A DNA stretch of 10,577 nucleotides from Bacillota bacterium (lineage in GTDB: Bacteria; Bacillota_A; Clostridia; DSM-8532): assembly GCA_023424865.1 (NCBI GenBank), contig JAFADM010000091.1, positions 1-10,577 of the forward strand, in the 5' to 3' direction. Shown here piece by piece: positions 1-6,551 of the stretch. A program made the position numbers and the translations under genes. The first letter of the stretch is position 1. Each line of letters opens with the position of its first letter. A model generated the notes under the pieces. The model did not search any database, was not told where the DNA came from, and saw only the letters and a list, made by a program, of their open reading frames with translations.

Positions 1-162
1 GCCATCATGTACAGCCATGGTATGTCCCACCATCTGCGGGAAGATGGTAGAAGCGCGAGACCAGGTCTTGAGTACCCGTTTCTCGTTCTTGTCATTCATT
101 TCCTCGACCCTCTTTAAGAGCTTCGCATCGATATAGGGTCCCTTTTTAAGCGATCTACTCAC
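1..162 (-). CDS. rpsS: 30S ribosomal protein S19 (partial, 3' end outside window)
   Basis: S19 is a small-subunit protein of the 30S head, near the A-site tRNA and next to S13. The 54 visible N-terminal residues read [12 protein letters not shown], then a lysine-rich helix, then [19 protein letters not shown], which is the classic S19 core. The start is GTG at 160-162. It is chosen because AGGAGG (minus strand, 171-176) lies 8 nt upstream and because the protein begins in the usual place for the family. About 40 C-terminal residues should lie beyond base 1. It follows rplB by 23 nt, as in the standard S10 operon. Identification is by recognised family sequence and by position. Confidence 0.97.
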   Translation of the reverse strand, partial: MSRSLKKGPYIDAKLLKRVEEMNDKNEKRVLKTWSRASTIFPQMVGHTMAVHDG

Positions 163-185
163 GGTTCAAACCTCCTTCTCCACGA

Positions 186-1019
186 TTACTTGCCGTTTCT
201 CTTCTTAACAATCATATTGCTGCTTTGCTTGTTCTTCTTACGGGTCTTGTATCCCAAGGTGGGCTTGCCCCAAGGGGTTACAGGACTGGGAAGACCAATG
301 GGTGAACGGCCTTCGCCACCGCCGTGGGGGTGGTCGTTGGGGTTCATTACAACACCGCGCACGGTAGGTCTCCAGCCCATCCAGCGCTTTCTGCCGGCTT
401 TACCCAGAGAGATGTTTTCATGATCCAGATTTCCTACCTGACCCACGGTTGCTTTGCAGCGAACGGAGATTTTTCTTACTTCACCGGAGGGAAGTCTCAC
501 CTGCGCGTAGTCGCTTTCCTTTGCCATGAGCTGAGCGAGGTTACCGGCTGCACGAACAAGCTGGCCGCCTTTTCCGGGCTTAAGCTCAATATTGTGAATC
601 AAGGTACCTACAGGAATATTTTCAAGAGGAAGGGCGTTTCCGGGCTTAATATCGGACTGAGGGCCCGAATAAACCTTGTTGCCTACTGTAAGACCATTGG
701 GAGCAAGAATATATCTCTTTTCTCCGTCAGCGTACTTGAGAAGGGCAATGTTGGCGGAACGGTTGGGATCGTATTCGATAGCCGCAACAGTCGCTTCTAC
801 GCCATCCTTGTCTCTTTTAAAATCAATTACTCTGTACTTCTGTTTCGCGCCGCCACCATGATGACGTACGGTAATCCTTCCGTAGGAGTTTCTTCCGCCG
901 TTCTTACTGAGCGGCTCAAGAAGGCTTTTTTCCGGTGCCTTCTTTGTGATCTCCTCAAATGTCGATACAGTCATGAATCTTCTTGCAGGAGATGTCGGAT
1001 TGTACTTTTTAGTTGGCAT
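186..1019 (-). CDS. rplB: 50S ribosomal protein L2
   Basis: L2 binds 23S rRNA near the peptidyl-transferase centre and is needed for subunit joining. The 277-residue length matches Firmicutes L2. An N-terminal OB-fold-like part (about 40-120) holds [12 protein letters not shown] at 52-63. An SH3-like part follows (about 130-200). The C-terminal extension carries [13 protein letters not shown] at 230-242, which includes the histidine region equivalent to E. coli His229, implicated in peptidyl transfer. The end is rich in lysine and arginine. The ATG at 1017-1019 has AAAGGAG 8 nt upstream. The gene is intact. The one oddity is the 135-nt gap before it, which is long for this operon. Confidence 0.98.
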   Translation of the reverse strand: MPTKKYNPTSPARRFMTVSTFEEITKKAPEKSLLEPLSKNGGRNSYGRITVRHHGGGAKQKYRVIDFKRDKDGVEATVAAIEYDPNRSANIALLKYADGEKRYILAPNGLTVGNKVYSGPQSDIKPGNALPLENIPVGTLIHNIELKPGKGGQLVRAAGNLAQLMAKESDYAQVRLPSGEVRKISVRCKATVGQVGNLDHENISLGKAGRKRWMGWRPTVRGVVMNPNDHPHGGGEGRSPIGLPSPVTPWGKPTLGYKTRKKNKQSSNMIVKKRNGK

Positions 1020-1154
1020 TTCTTACACTCCTTTATTCTGAGTCCGGCTTTTTAGCTAAAGCTCGGTCTCTTTATGCCGAACAGGCCGTTATCAGGCTGA
1101 CTGTGGGGCCTATAACCCGGTCTGCCCTAACCTTATTATAAGGGGACAAACGAC
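1020..1154 (-). promoter_or_regulatory. Long structured rplW-rplB spacer with two candidate hairpins
   Basis: This 135-nt spacer inside the S10 operon has no credible reading frame. Read on the minus strand it can form two stem-loops. The first (1088-1116) has arms GUUAUAGGC and GCCUgAUAAC with one bulged G and a 10-nt loop. The second (1040-1070) has arms GAG-A-CCG-A-GCUUU and AAAGC-CGG-A-CUC: 11 pairs with an A:A mismatch, one bulged A and loop AGCUAA. It ends just upstream of the rplB ribosome binding site. A short palindrome, CCTTATTATAAGG, lies at 1131-1143. Neither hairpin is followed by a U-tract, so they are not intrinsic terminators. A protein-binding, processing or translation-control element is an inference only. 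Confidence 0.45.
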
Positions 1155-1508
1155 TTATTGAGCGACTCCGAATTCCTCAATAGAAGTCTTATACTTCTTT
1201 GTTGAGGTGGTGGATTTTCCGCCCTTGGTGGCGTAGGTTACGGGCTTGGGATCCGTATCGATGGTAACAATGGCCTTTTTAAAAGCCGCTGTCTTGCCAA
1301 CGTGAACGCCCATGCGCTTATCCTTGCCGTCGTAGTTAAGAGTGTTTACCGCAACAACTTTTACCTGGAAAAGCTTTTCAACAGCCAGCTTCACCTCGGT
1401 CTTTGTTGCCTTCTTGTCAACGATGAACGTGTACTTGCCCGCTCCGATTTCAAGATTGCTCTTCTCGGTGATATAAGGGCGAAGGATAATATCCTCTGCT
1501 TGTCTCAT
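1155..1508 (-). CDS. rplW: 50S ribosomal protein L23 with extended C-terminal segment
   Basis: L23 sits at the mouth of the peptide exit tunnel, where trigger factor and the signal recognition particle dock. The L23 core is clear: residues 1-17 (ILRPYITEKS), TKTEVKLAVEKLFQVKV at about 35-51, and VNTLNYDGKDKRMG at 54-67. The protein has 117 residues against 95 in B. subtilis. The extra 22 or so residues lie after the core strand KKAIVTID, in a Lys/Thr/Ser-rich stretch (TKGGKSTTSTKKYKTS, 94-109) before a final IEEF. The ATG at 1506-1508 overlaps the rplD stop by one base (TAATG), and a GAGGAGG lies upstream within rplD, so translation is probably coupled. Confidence 0.96.
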   Translation of the reverse strand: MRQAEDIILRPYITEKSNLEIGAGKYTFIVDKKATKTEVKLAVEKLFQVKVVAVNTLNYDGKDKRMGVHVGKTAAFKKAIVTIDTDPKPVTYATKGGKSTTSTKKYKTSIEEFGVAQ

Positions 1509-2131
1509 TACGCGTACACCTCCTCGATTTTGGCAACGGCATCCTTGGTAACAATAAACTTCTTGTACCGGAGCACATCATAGGTGTTGATGGTGTTAAA
1601 GGTTGCGGTCTTTACGTTTTCTATATTGCGGGCCGACTTGACGATGGTCTCATCCAGGCCGGGGAGTACAACAAGAACGGAATCATCGATTTTAAGATTG
1701 CTGAGCACATTGGCAAATTCCTTTGTCTTAATGGCTGCAAGCTTCAAATCGTCAAGTACCAGAATATCGTTTTCAAGCAACTTGGTGGACAGAGCGCTCT
1801 TTAATGCAAGGCGCTTAACCTTCTTAGGAATAGAGTAGCTGTAACTTCTGGGCTTTGGTCCCAGAACGATACCGCCGCCAACCCACTGGGCGGAACGAAT
1901 GCTGCCCTGGCGCGCACGGCCTGTACCCTTTTGCTTCCAAGGCTTTCTGCCGCCGCCTCTGACCTCTGATTTGGTCTTGGTGGACTGAGTTCCCTGTCTT
2001 GCGTTGGCAAGGGTATTGACAACTGCGGTATGCATAGCGACTTTATTTACGTCGACTGCAAAGATCTCGTCTTTTAATTCAATATCGCCGACCTTTTGGC
2101 CTTTAATATTATAAACATCTACTTTTGGCAT
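1508..2131 (-). CDS. rplD: 50S ribosomal protein L4
   Basis: L4 is an early-assembling 23S rRNA-binding protein. Its extended loop lines the exit-tunnel constriction, where macrolide-resistance mutations fall. That loop is visible as [19 protein letters not shown] (59-77), followed by the conserved [13 protein letters not shown] (83-95). The length of 207 residues is normal. The ATG at 2129-2131 is preceded by GGAAGGAGG about 8 nt upstream. The gene follows rplC by 28 nt and overlaps rplW by one base. In E. coli, L4 represses its own operon through the S10 leader. Whether it does so here is unknown, but the leader at 3163-3443 contains a terminator that could serve such control. Confidence 0.97.
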   Translation of the reverse strand: MPKVDVYNIKGQKVGDIELKDEIFAVDVNKVAMHTAVVNTLANARQGTQSTKTKSEVRGGGRKPWKQKGTGRARQGSIRSAQWVGGGIVLGPKPRSYSYSIPKKVKRLALKSALSTKLLENDILVLDDLKLAAIKTKEFANVLSNLKIDDSVLVVLPGLDETIVKSARNIENVKTATFNTINTYDVLRYKKFIVTKDAVAKIEEVYA

Positions 2132-2159
2132 CGCAAATCCTCCTTCCGAACCAGCTTTA

Positions 2160-2792
2160 TTATGCCTTAACCGAATTCTTTATCGCAAGGAGGCCGCCCT
2201 TAGGACCGGGAACAGCGCCCTTCACCAAAAGAAGTCCTCTTTCGGCGTCTACGCGGACAACCGTCAGGTTCTGAACAGTTACTTTTTCAGCACCCATGTG
2301 ACCAGGCATGACCTTGCCTTTGAAGATACGGCTTGGATCCGAGTGAGCACCCATGGAACCAAGTCCTCTGTGGTAGCCTGAACCGTGAGTCATACGGCCG
2401 CGTGCGGTTCCGAAGCGCTTAATGGTGCCTGCATATCCCTTACCTTTGGATACACCGGAGACATCGATTCTGTCACCGTTTTGGAACATATCCTCAACCT
2501 TGATGACATCCTTTTCATTGTATACAGAAATATCATCAAGCCTGAACTCTTTCAAATACTTCTTGGGTGCGGTCTTTGCTTTTACAAACTGGCCTTTGTC
2601 GGGCTTGTTAAGCTTTCTTTCAGCAATATCCTCGAAGCCTACCTTAATGGCATTGTAGCCTTCCAGCTCAACGGTTTTCTTTTGAACAACGGTGAGGGGA
2701 CCGGCAACCACCACGGTTACGGGAATCATTTCGCCGCTGTCCGTAAAAATTTGTGTCATACCCAATTTCTTGCCAAGCATGCACTTATTCAT
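2160..2792 (-). CDS. rplC: 50S ribosomal protein L3
   Basis: L3 is one of the first proteins to bind 23S rRNA, and its long loop reaches towards the peptidyl-transferase centre. The 210-residue protein has the family start ([12 protein letters not shown], 5-16). The central loop signature runs from [17 protein letters not shown] (127-143) through [20 protein letters not shown] (145-164) to [12 protein letters not shown]. The start ATG at 2790-2792 follows an AGGAGGT about 11 nt upstream. A 58-nt spacer containing a perfect hairpin separates it from rpsJ. No irregularities are seen. Confidence 0.97.
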   Translation of the reverse strand: MNKCMLGKKLGMTQIFTDSGEMIPVTVVVAGPLTVVQKKTVELEGYNAIKVGFEDIAERKLNKPDKGQFVKAKTAPKKYLKEFRLDDISVYNEKDVIKVEDMFQNGDRIDVSGVSKGKGYAGTIKRFGTARGRMTHGSGYHRGLGSMGAHSDPSRIFKGKVMPGHMGAEKVTVQNLTVVRVDAERGLLLVKGAVPGPKGGLLAIKNSVKA

Positions 2793-2816
2793 AGGAATTA
2801 CTACCTCCTGTCATTG

Positions 2817-2835
2817 GTTCGGATTGACACCGAAC
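2817..2835 (-). promoter_or_regulatory. Hairpin in the rpsJ-rplC spacer
   Basis: On the minus strand GTTCGG, a 7-nt loop and CCGAAC form a perfect 6-bp stem, placed between the rpsJ stop and the rplC ribosome binding site. There is no following T-tract, so it is not an intrinsic terminator. It may be an mRNA processing or stability element, or a chance structure. Confidence 0.4.
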
Positions 2836-2850
2836 GTAACAATTTATTCA

Positions 2851-3162
2851 TTAGAGCTTGATCTCGATGTCAACACCGGCCGGAAGATCGAGCCTCATCA
2901 GGGCGTCCACCGTCTTGGGCGTGGGCATTAAGATGTCAATCAAGCGCTTATGTGTCTTCATTTCGAATTGCTCACGAGAGTCCTTATACTTATGGGGTGC
3001 TCTCAGAATGGTGATGATTTCTTTTTTGGTGGGCAGCGGTACAGGTCCTGAAACCTTGGCGCCCGTTCTCTTTGCGGTCTCGACAATCTTCTCTGCGGAC
3101 TGGTCGATAACCTGGTGGTCAAATGCTTTGAGCCTGATTCTGATTTTCTGTTTGTTCGCCAT
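2851..3162 (-). CDS. rpsJ: 30S ribosomal protein S10 / NusE
   Basis: S10 is a 30S head protein that also acts as NusE, pairing with NusB in transcription antitermination. The 103-residue sequence begins [16 protein letters not shown]. It has the extended loop around [12 protein letters not shown] (38-49) and the conserved [13 protein letters not shown] region (54-67), and ends in [12 protein letters not shown] place the start at the ATG at 3160-3162, because AAGGAGG lies 7 nt upstream. A TTG two codons earlier is in frame but would be only 1 nt from that site. It is the first gene of the S10 operon, about 280 nt downstream of a strong promoter, with an internal terminator in between. Confidence 0.97.
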   Translation of the reverse strand: MANKQKIRIRLKAFDHQVIDQSAEKIVETAKRTGAKVSGPVPLPTKKEIITILRAPHKYKDSREQFEMKTHKRLIDILMPTPKTVDALMRLDLPAGVDIEIKL

Positions 3163-3184
3163 ACACAAGCCTCCTTGAGTTCCT

Positions 3185-3205
3185 GGCCGGGACTATGTCC
3201 CAACC
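3185..3205 (-). promoter_or_regulatory. Hairpin immediately upstream of the rpsJ ribosome binding site
   Basis: The minus strand reads GGUUGGGAC, loop AUA, GUCCCGGCC: a 9-bp stem including two G-U pairs. The AAGGAGG of rpsJ starts about 10 nt after it. The stem does not cover the ribosome binding site, so it may act as a stand-by, stability or protein-binding structure rather than a direct block. Confidence 0.5.
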
Positions 3206-3270
3206 GTTAAATTGCTGGCGCAACAAGCTTCTTCCTGTACACTCTTCCGGGTGTTTCATGCCTTGCCATA

Positions 3271-3295
3271 TAAAAAGCCCAGAATAATCCTGGGC
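3271..3295 (-). terminator. Intrinsic terminator inside the S10 leader (candidate attenuator)
   Basis: On the minus strand GCCCAG, a 7-nt loop (GATTATT) and CTGGGC make a perfect 6-bp stem (3277-3295), followed directly by TTTTTA (3271-3276). It lies about 150 nt downstream of the predicted start point and about 110 nt upstream of rpsJ. The operon must therefore read through it, or be controlled at it. It would also stop any read-through from the opp operon. Confidence 0.7.
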
Positions 3296-3450
3296 CACGA
3301 TACAAACACACACAGACAAATAAACACAATGTATGATGTACAGTGACTTGTCGCCCGGTTTCTGAAGAATCGGACATTCTCCACCGCAGTTCCCAGTTTG
3401 TTTCACCTGCCATCTGCGGTTTCATCGTATGCCATGTCACAGCAAGAGAT

Positions 3451-3479
3451 ATTATATAATAGGAATGCAAGCATTGCAA
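3451..3479 (-). promoter_or_regulatory. Sigma-A promoter of the S10 operon
   Basis: The minus strand carries TTGCAA (3474-3479), a 17-bp spacer and a perfect TATAAT (3451-3456). Transcription should start near 3443. It is the best promoter match between oppF and rpsJ. I found no comparable promoter downstream of the leader terminator. Confidence 0.85.
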
Positions 3480-3482
3480 CAG

Positions 3483-3612
3483 TTTTTTTGCCTGATGCAA
3501 ACTTTTTTTATCCCTTTTTTCACTCTTTTTTTGCCCGGCGGGATATCACCCGGATACCTTTAAAAAAGAATACGGTTTTTTTCGTTACTTTGAGGAAAAG
3601 GGGCTGTTTTTT
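3483..3612 (-). promoter_or_regulatory. Phased A-tracts / UP-element region upstream of the S10 promoter
   Basis: Read on the minus strand, A-runs of 6-7 bases occupy 3483-3489, 3503-3509, 3515-3520, 3526-3532, 3576-3582 and 3607-3612. Their centres are about 20, 11.5, 11.5, 50 and 30 bp apart, close to whole helical turns. The nearest run begins 4 bp upstream of the -35 element, where the alpha subunit of RNA polymerase binds UP elements. Such tracts bend DNA and are common at strong stable-RNA and ribosomal protein promoters. The effect here is inferred. Confidence 0.55.
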
Positions 3613-3615
3613 CTT

Positions 3616-3648
3616 GGAGGGTACATGAATTCCCTCCCTATCAGGGAG
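3616..3648 (-). other. Two overlapping hairpins after oppF; weak candidate 3' end of the opp transcript
   Basis: Directly after the oppF stop, the minus strand can form CTCCCT-GAT-AGGGAG (3634-3648) or GGAGGG-(10 nt)-CCCTCC (3616-3637). They share bases and exclude each other. Neither is followed by a T-tract on the minus strand; the sequence after them is A-rich. The opp operon therefore lacks a standard terminator here. The hairpins may protect a 3' end or act with Rho. Confidence 0.35.
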
Positions 3649-3650
3649 CG

Positions 3651-4616
3651 TTATACCAGGTGGCAGGCTACCCGGTGACCATCACCCGCATCCGTATAAC
3701 AGGGAGCCTGTTCCCGGCAGACAGGCTTTACAAAAGGGCACCGCGTATGGAATTTACAGCCTGGCGGGGGATTGGTGGGGCTTGGGATATCTCCTTTTAA
3801 GACAATCCTTTCACGCTTGAGCTTTGGAATGGGTATGGGAACAGCCGAAAGCAGAGCCTTGGTATAGGGGTGCAGCGGATTTTTAAATATTCTTTCTCTT
3901 GGCCCCATCTCCATCATGGTCCCCAGATACATCACTCCAATTTGTGAGCACAGGTGCTCCACCACGCTCAAGTCGTGGGAGATGAACAAATAAGTCAGCT
4001 TCCGGGTATCCTGCAGCTTGCGGAACAAATTAATAATCTGAGCCTGGATGGAGACATCCAGAGCGGAAATGGGCTCGTCGGCAATAATGAGCTCAGGCTT
4101 CAGGATAAGCGCCCGTGCAATACCGATTCGCTGGCGCTGTCCCCCGGAAAATTCGTGAGGGAAACGGTCGATGTGATAAGCGGAAAGACCGCAGGAAGCC
4201 AATACCTCCAGCACTCTTTCCCGGATTTCCGCCCTCGGGGCAAGCTTGTGATCCAAAAGGGCTTCTCCTATGGCGTCTCCCACCCGTACCCGAGGATTCA
4301 AGGAGCTGAAGGGATCCTGGAAAATGAGCTGAAGCTTTGGCCGAAGGGCCGTCAGCTCCTTTTCCGGAATGGCGTATAAATCCGTTCCGTTAAATCGGAC
4401 GTCTCCCGCCGTTTTATCCGTCAGCCTCACAATAGAGCGGCCTATGGTGCTTTTTCCGCTTCCGGATTCACCCACAAGACCAAAGGTTTCACCCTGCCGG
4501 ATATTAAAGCTGATGTCGTCAACCGCCCTGACATGGCCTGTAATCCGGTTCAGTAAACCTGACCGGACCGGAAAATATTTTTTAAGATGGTTTACTTCCA
4601 GTAAGTACTCAGCCAT
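3651..4616 (-). CDS. oppF: Oligopeptide/dipeptide ABC importer ATPase, OppF/DppF type
   Basis: This is one of the two cytoplasmic ATPases that power the peptide importer. In the 321-residue protein the Walker A motif GESGSGKST is at 49-57, the Q-loop glutamine at 100, the signature SGGQRQRIGIARAL at 157-170, and Walker B LIIADEP at 177-182. The H-loop histidine is at 214. The C-terminal oligopeptide-transporter domain carries Cys287, Cys293, Cys300 and Cys306, the pattern linked to a [4Fe-4S] cluster in related dipeptide importers. I chose the ATG at 4614-4616, overlapping the oppD stop by 8 nt, because GAGGAGGGGGAG lies just upstream. An in-frame start 11 codons earlier would use poor, non-conserved sequence. 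It is the last gene of the operon. Peptide specificity cannot be read from the ATPase. Confidence 0.93.
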   Translation of the reverse strand: MAEYLLEVNHLKKYFPVRSGLLNRITGHVRAVDDISFNIRQGETFGLVGESGSGKSTIGRSIVRLTDKTAGDVRFNGTDLYAIPEKELTALRPKLQLIFQDPFSSLNPRVRVGDAIGEALLDHKLAPRAEIRERVLEVLASCGLSAYHIDRFPHEFSGGQRQRIGIARALILKPELIIADEPISALDVSIQAQIINLFRKLQDTRKLTYLFISHDLSVVEHLCSQIGVMYLGTMMEMGPRERIFKNPLHPYTKALLSAVPIPIPKLKRERIVLKGDIPSPTNPPPGCKFHTRCPFVKPVCREQAPCYTDAGDGHRVACHLV

Positions 4617-5592
4617 TTTTCTCCCCCTCCTCATACAGCCAGCATGCAACTTTGTGCCTGCTGCCGCTCTCCCTCATAGCCGGTTCTTTTAACTTGCATA
4701 TATTCATGCAGTGGGGACAGCGATCGTGAAAATAGCAGGAGGGTTTAAGCTCCAGGGGATTAGGCACCTGTCCGGGAATGGAATACAGTTCATCCTGAAT
4801 TTGGTTGATAATGGGCTTGGATTTGAGTAAGCCTCTGGTATAAGGGTGATGGGGCTGCCGGAATAATTCCTCAACCTCTCCCTCTTCAACAATTTTTCCC
4901 GAATACATAACCACCACATAGTCGGCCATTTCGGCAACAATACCCAAATCATGGGTGATAAGCAGGATGGCCATATGGCTTTCCTCCTTTATCCGGCGCA
5001 GCATATCCAGAATTTGCGCCTGGATAGTTACATCCAGGGCGGTGGTTGGCTCGTCGGCAATGAGCAGCTTCGGACCGCAACAGATGGCAATAGCCATCAT
5101 TATCCTCTGAAGCATGCCTCCGCTCAGCTCATGAGGGTAAGCCTCCGCAATCTGTTCCGCTCGGGAAATGCCCACCTGATCAATGAGCTCAACCGCCCGT
5201 CTGCGGGCAGCCTTTCTATTCATTTTAAGATGGACAATGAGAGGCTCCATAATTTGCCTGCCGATGGTCAATACGGGATTGAGCGATGACATAGGCTCCT
5301 GAAAGATCATGCCGATGGTGTTTCCGCGAATGGCTGCTAGCGTTCTTTTATCAAGCCTTGCCAGATCCGTCTCCTCAAACAGAATTTTTCCTCCCGTCAC
5401 CCTTCCTGCGGGCTCCTCCACAAGTCCCATCAGGGACATGGCCGTGACACTTTTTCCACAACCGGATTCACCCACTATGCAAACGGTTTCCCCTTCATTA
5501 ACCTGGAGGCTTATGCCGTCAACTGCTTTGACTATACCGTCCTCCGTAAAAAAAGACGTACACAGACCCTCTATTTTAAGCAATGGATTCAT
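4609..5592 (-). CDS. oppD: Oligopeptide/dipeptide ABC importer ATPase, OppD/DppD type
   Basis: This is the partner ATPase of OppF, expected to form a heterodimer under the OppB-OppC membrane pair. In the 327 residues Walker A GESGCGKS is at 41-48 and the Q-loop glutamine at 98. The signature [15 protein letters not shown] at 156-170 has the OppD-typical Met after SGG. Walker B LLIADEP is at 176-182 and the H-loop histidine at 214. The C-terminal domain has a Cys motif at 286, 292, 295 and 299 ([15 protein letters not shown]), a likely Fe-S site by family analogy. The ATG at 5590-5592 lies 14 nt after the oppC stop, with an AAAGG-like site upstream. The end overlaps oppF by 8 nt, which suggests coupled translation. 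Confidence 0.93.
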   Translation of the reverse strand: MNPLLKIEGLCTSFFTEDGIVKAVDGISLQVNEGETVCIVGESGCGKSVTAMSLMGLVEEPAGRVTGGKILFEETDLARLDKRTLAAIRGNTIGMIFQEPMSSLNPVLTIGRQIMEPLIVHLKMNRKAARRRAVELIDQVGISRAEQIAEAYPHELSGGMLQRIMMAIAICCGPKLLIADEPTTALDVTIQAQILDMLRRIKEESHMAILLITHDLGIVAEMADYVVVMYSGKIVEEGEVEELFRQPHHPYTRGLLKSKPIINQIQDELYSIPGQVPNPLELKPSCYFHDRCPHCMNICKLKEPAMRESGSRHKVACWLYEEGEKNG

Positions 5593-5606
5593 TTGAAACC
5601 TTTCAC

Positions 5607-6536
5607 CTACTTCTTAAGCTTTGGATCGAGTACGTCCCTGAGCCCGTCTCCAAAAATATTTATTGCAATAACGGTTATAAAAATTGAAAACCCTGAAGGA
5701 ATCCAGAGCCAGGGCCGTTCCCTGAAATCAATCATATTGTTTGCGGAATCAATCATATTGCCCCAGGTAGGCGTGGGCGGCATGACGCCCAGTCCAAAAA
5801 AACTGAGTACGGATTCATATAAGATGGAACCGCCAATGCTGAGAGTCGCAATGACAATAAGCAAGGGGACCAGGTTAGGAAGCAGGTGGTTGAATATTTT
5901 ACGGCGATGGCTTAAGCCAAGAACGGTGGTAGCCTGCATAAATTCACGCTCCCTGAGGCTCAGTACCTGCCCGCGTACCATACGGGCCAGGCCGGGCCAG
6001 CCCACAAAGCTCAACATCAGCATTACAATATACATCCTGTAACCGGTAGGGACCTTCCATTCCGACAGCAGCGCTCCAAAAATGAAAAGAAGAGGCAGGT
6101 TTGGAATGGTCAGAAGCAAATCGGCAAGCCTCATAATAACCTGGTCGACGAGCCCCCGGTAATAGCCGGAGATGGCACCAAGCAGAGATCCTATAAAAAC
6201 AGAAAGCACCATGGAGGCAAGCCCCACCGTAAGCGAAATCCTGCCGGCCTGAAGCACTCTTGTAAGCACATCCCTTCCCAGAGCATCGGTTCCGAGCCAG
6301 TGCAGGGGGCTGGGGGCCCTGTTCATAAGTCCCAAATTAACCTTATTGTCGGCGTAGGGAGAAAACAGCGGACCTATAAAGCACAATGCAAACATAATGA
6401 TAACGATAAAGAAACCGGTCATTGCCAGCTTGTTTTTACTAAGCCGCCTCAGAGACAGCCGCCAGAGGGATGAACGCGGCGTTGTTTTTAACCTGCCTGT
6501 TCCGGGCAATCCCGGTTTTGAAGTGGCTGATGACAT
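5607..6536 (-). CDS. oppC: Peptide ABC importer permease, OppC/DppC type
   Basis: This is the second membrane subunit of the importer. The 309-residue protein begins with a long, Arg/Lys-rich cytoplasmic N-terminus and a first membrane segment at about 40-58. A periplasm-facing stretch follows with GTDALGRD at 82-89, the OppC signature. Further hydrophobic segments lie at about 104-124, 137-156, 168-182, 221-248 and 281-296. The EAA-type ATPase-contact loop is around EREFMQATTVLGLSHRR (196-212) up to HLLPN (217-221). The ATG at 6534-6536 has AGGAGG 7 nt upstream. The gene is 15 nt from oppB and 14 nt from oppD, clearly within one operon. Confidence 0.93.
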   Translation of the reverse strand: MSSATSKPGLPGTGRLKTTPRSSLWRLSLRRLSKNKLAMTGFFIVIIMFALCFIGPLFSPYADNKVNLGLMNRAPSPLHWLGTDALGRDVLTRVLQAGRISLTVGLASMVLSVFIGSLLGAISGYYRGLVDQVIMRLADLLLTIPNLPLLFIFGALLSEWKVPTGYRMYIVMLMLSFVGWPGLARMVRGQVLSLREREFMQATTVLGLSHRRKIFNHLLPNLVPLLIVIATLSIGGSILYESVLSFFGLGVMPPTPTWGNMIDSANNMIDFRERPWLWIPSGFSIFITVIAINIFGDGLRDVLDPKLKK

Positions 6537-6551
6537 TTAATGACCTCCTCG

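Larger units (their letters stand above)
3163..3443 (-). promoter_or_regulatory. S10 operon 5' leader with stacked hairpins and internal terminator
   Basis: This is the predicted untranslated leader from about 3443 to the rpsJ start. In transcript order it shows these elements. First is a 7-bp stem ACCGCAG/CUGCGGU (3414-3420 with 3383-3389) with a 24-nt loop. Abutting it directly is GGAGAAU-GUCCG-AUUCUUC (3364-3382). A U/G-rich, probably unstructured tract follows (about 3300-3330). Then come an intrinsic terminator (3271-3295) and a 9-bp hairpin just before the rpsJ ribosome binding site (3185-3205). The loop of the first stem contains CUGGG (3392-3396), complementary to CCCAG in the terminator's 5' arm. 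A GGGC further on could also pair with GCCC there. This layout suggests attenuation. The controlling ligand cannot be read from the sequence. Confidence 0.6.

Noticed and set aside
324..1055. A 243-codon open frame on the plus strand
   Set aside because: It is antisense to rplB, which is unmistakable; the plus frame has no recognisable protein features.
3163..3168. TTG start for rpsJ two codons upstream
   Set aside because: It would sit 1 nt after the AAGGAGG. The ATG at 3160-3162 is 7 nt away and matches the usual S10 N-terminus.
3403..3435. A 10-codon minus-strand frame near the 5' end of the S10 leader, possible leader peptide
   Set aside because: There is no ribosome binding site and only about 8 nt between the predicted start point and the ATG. 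It also overlaps the first leader stem.
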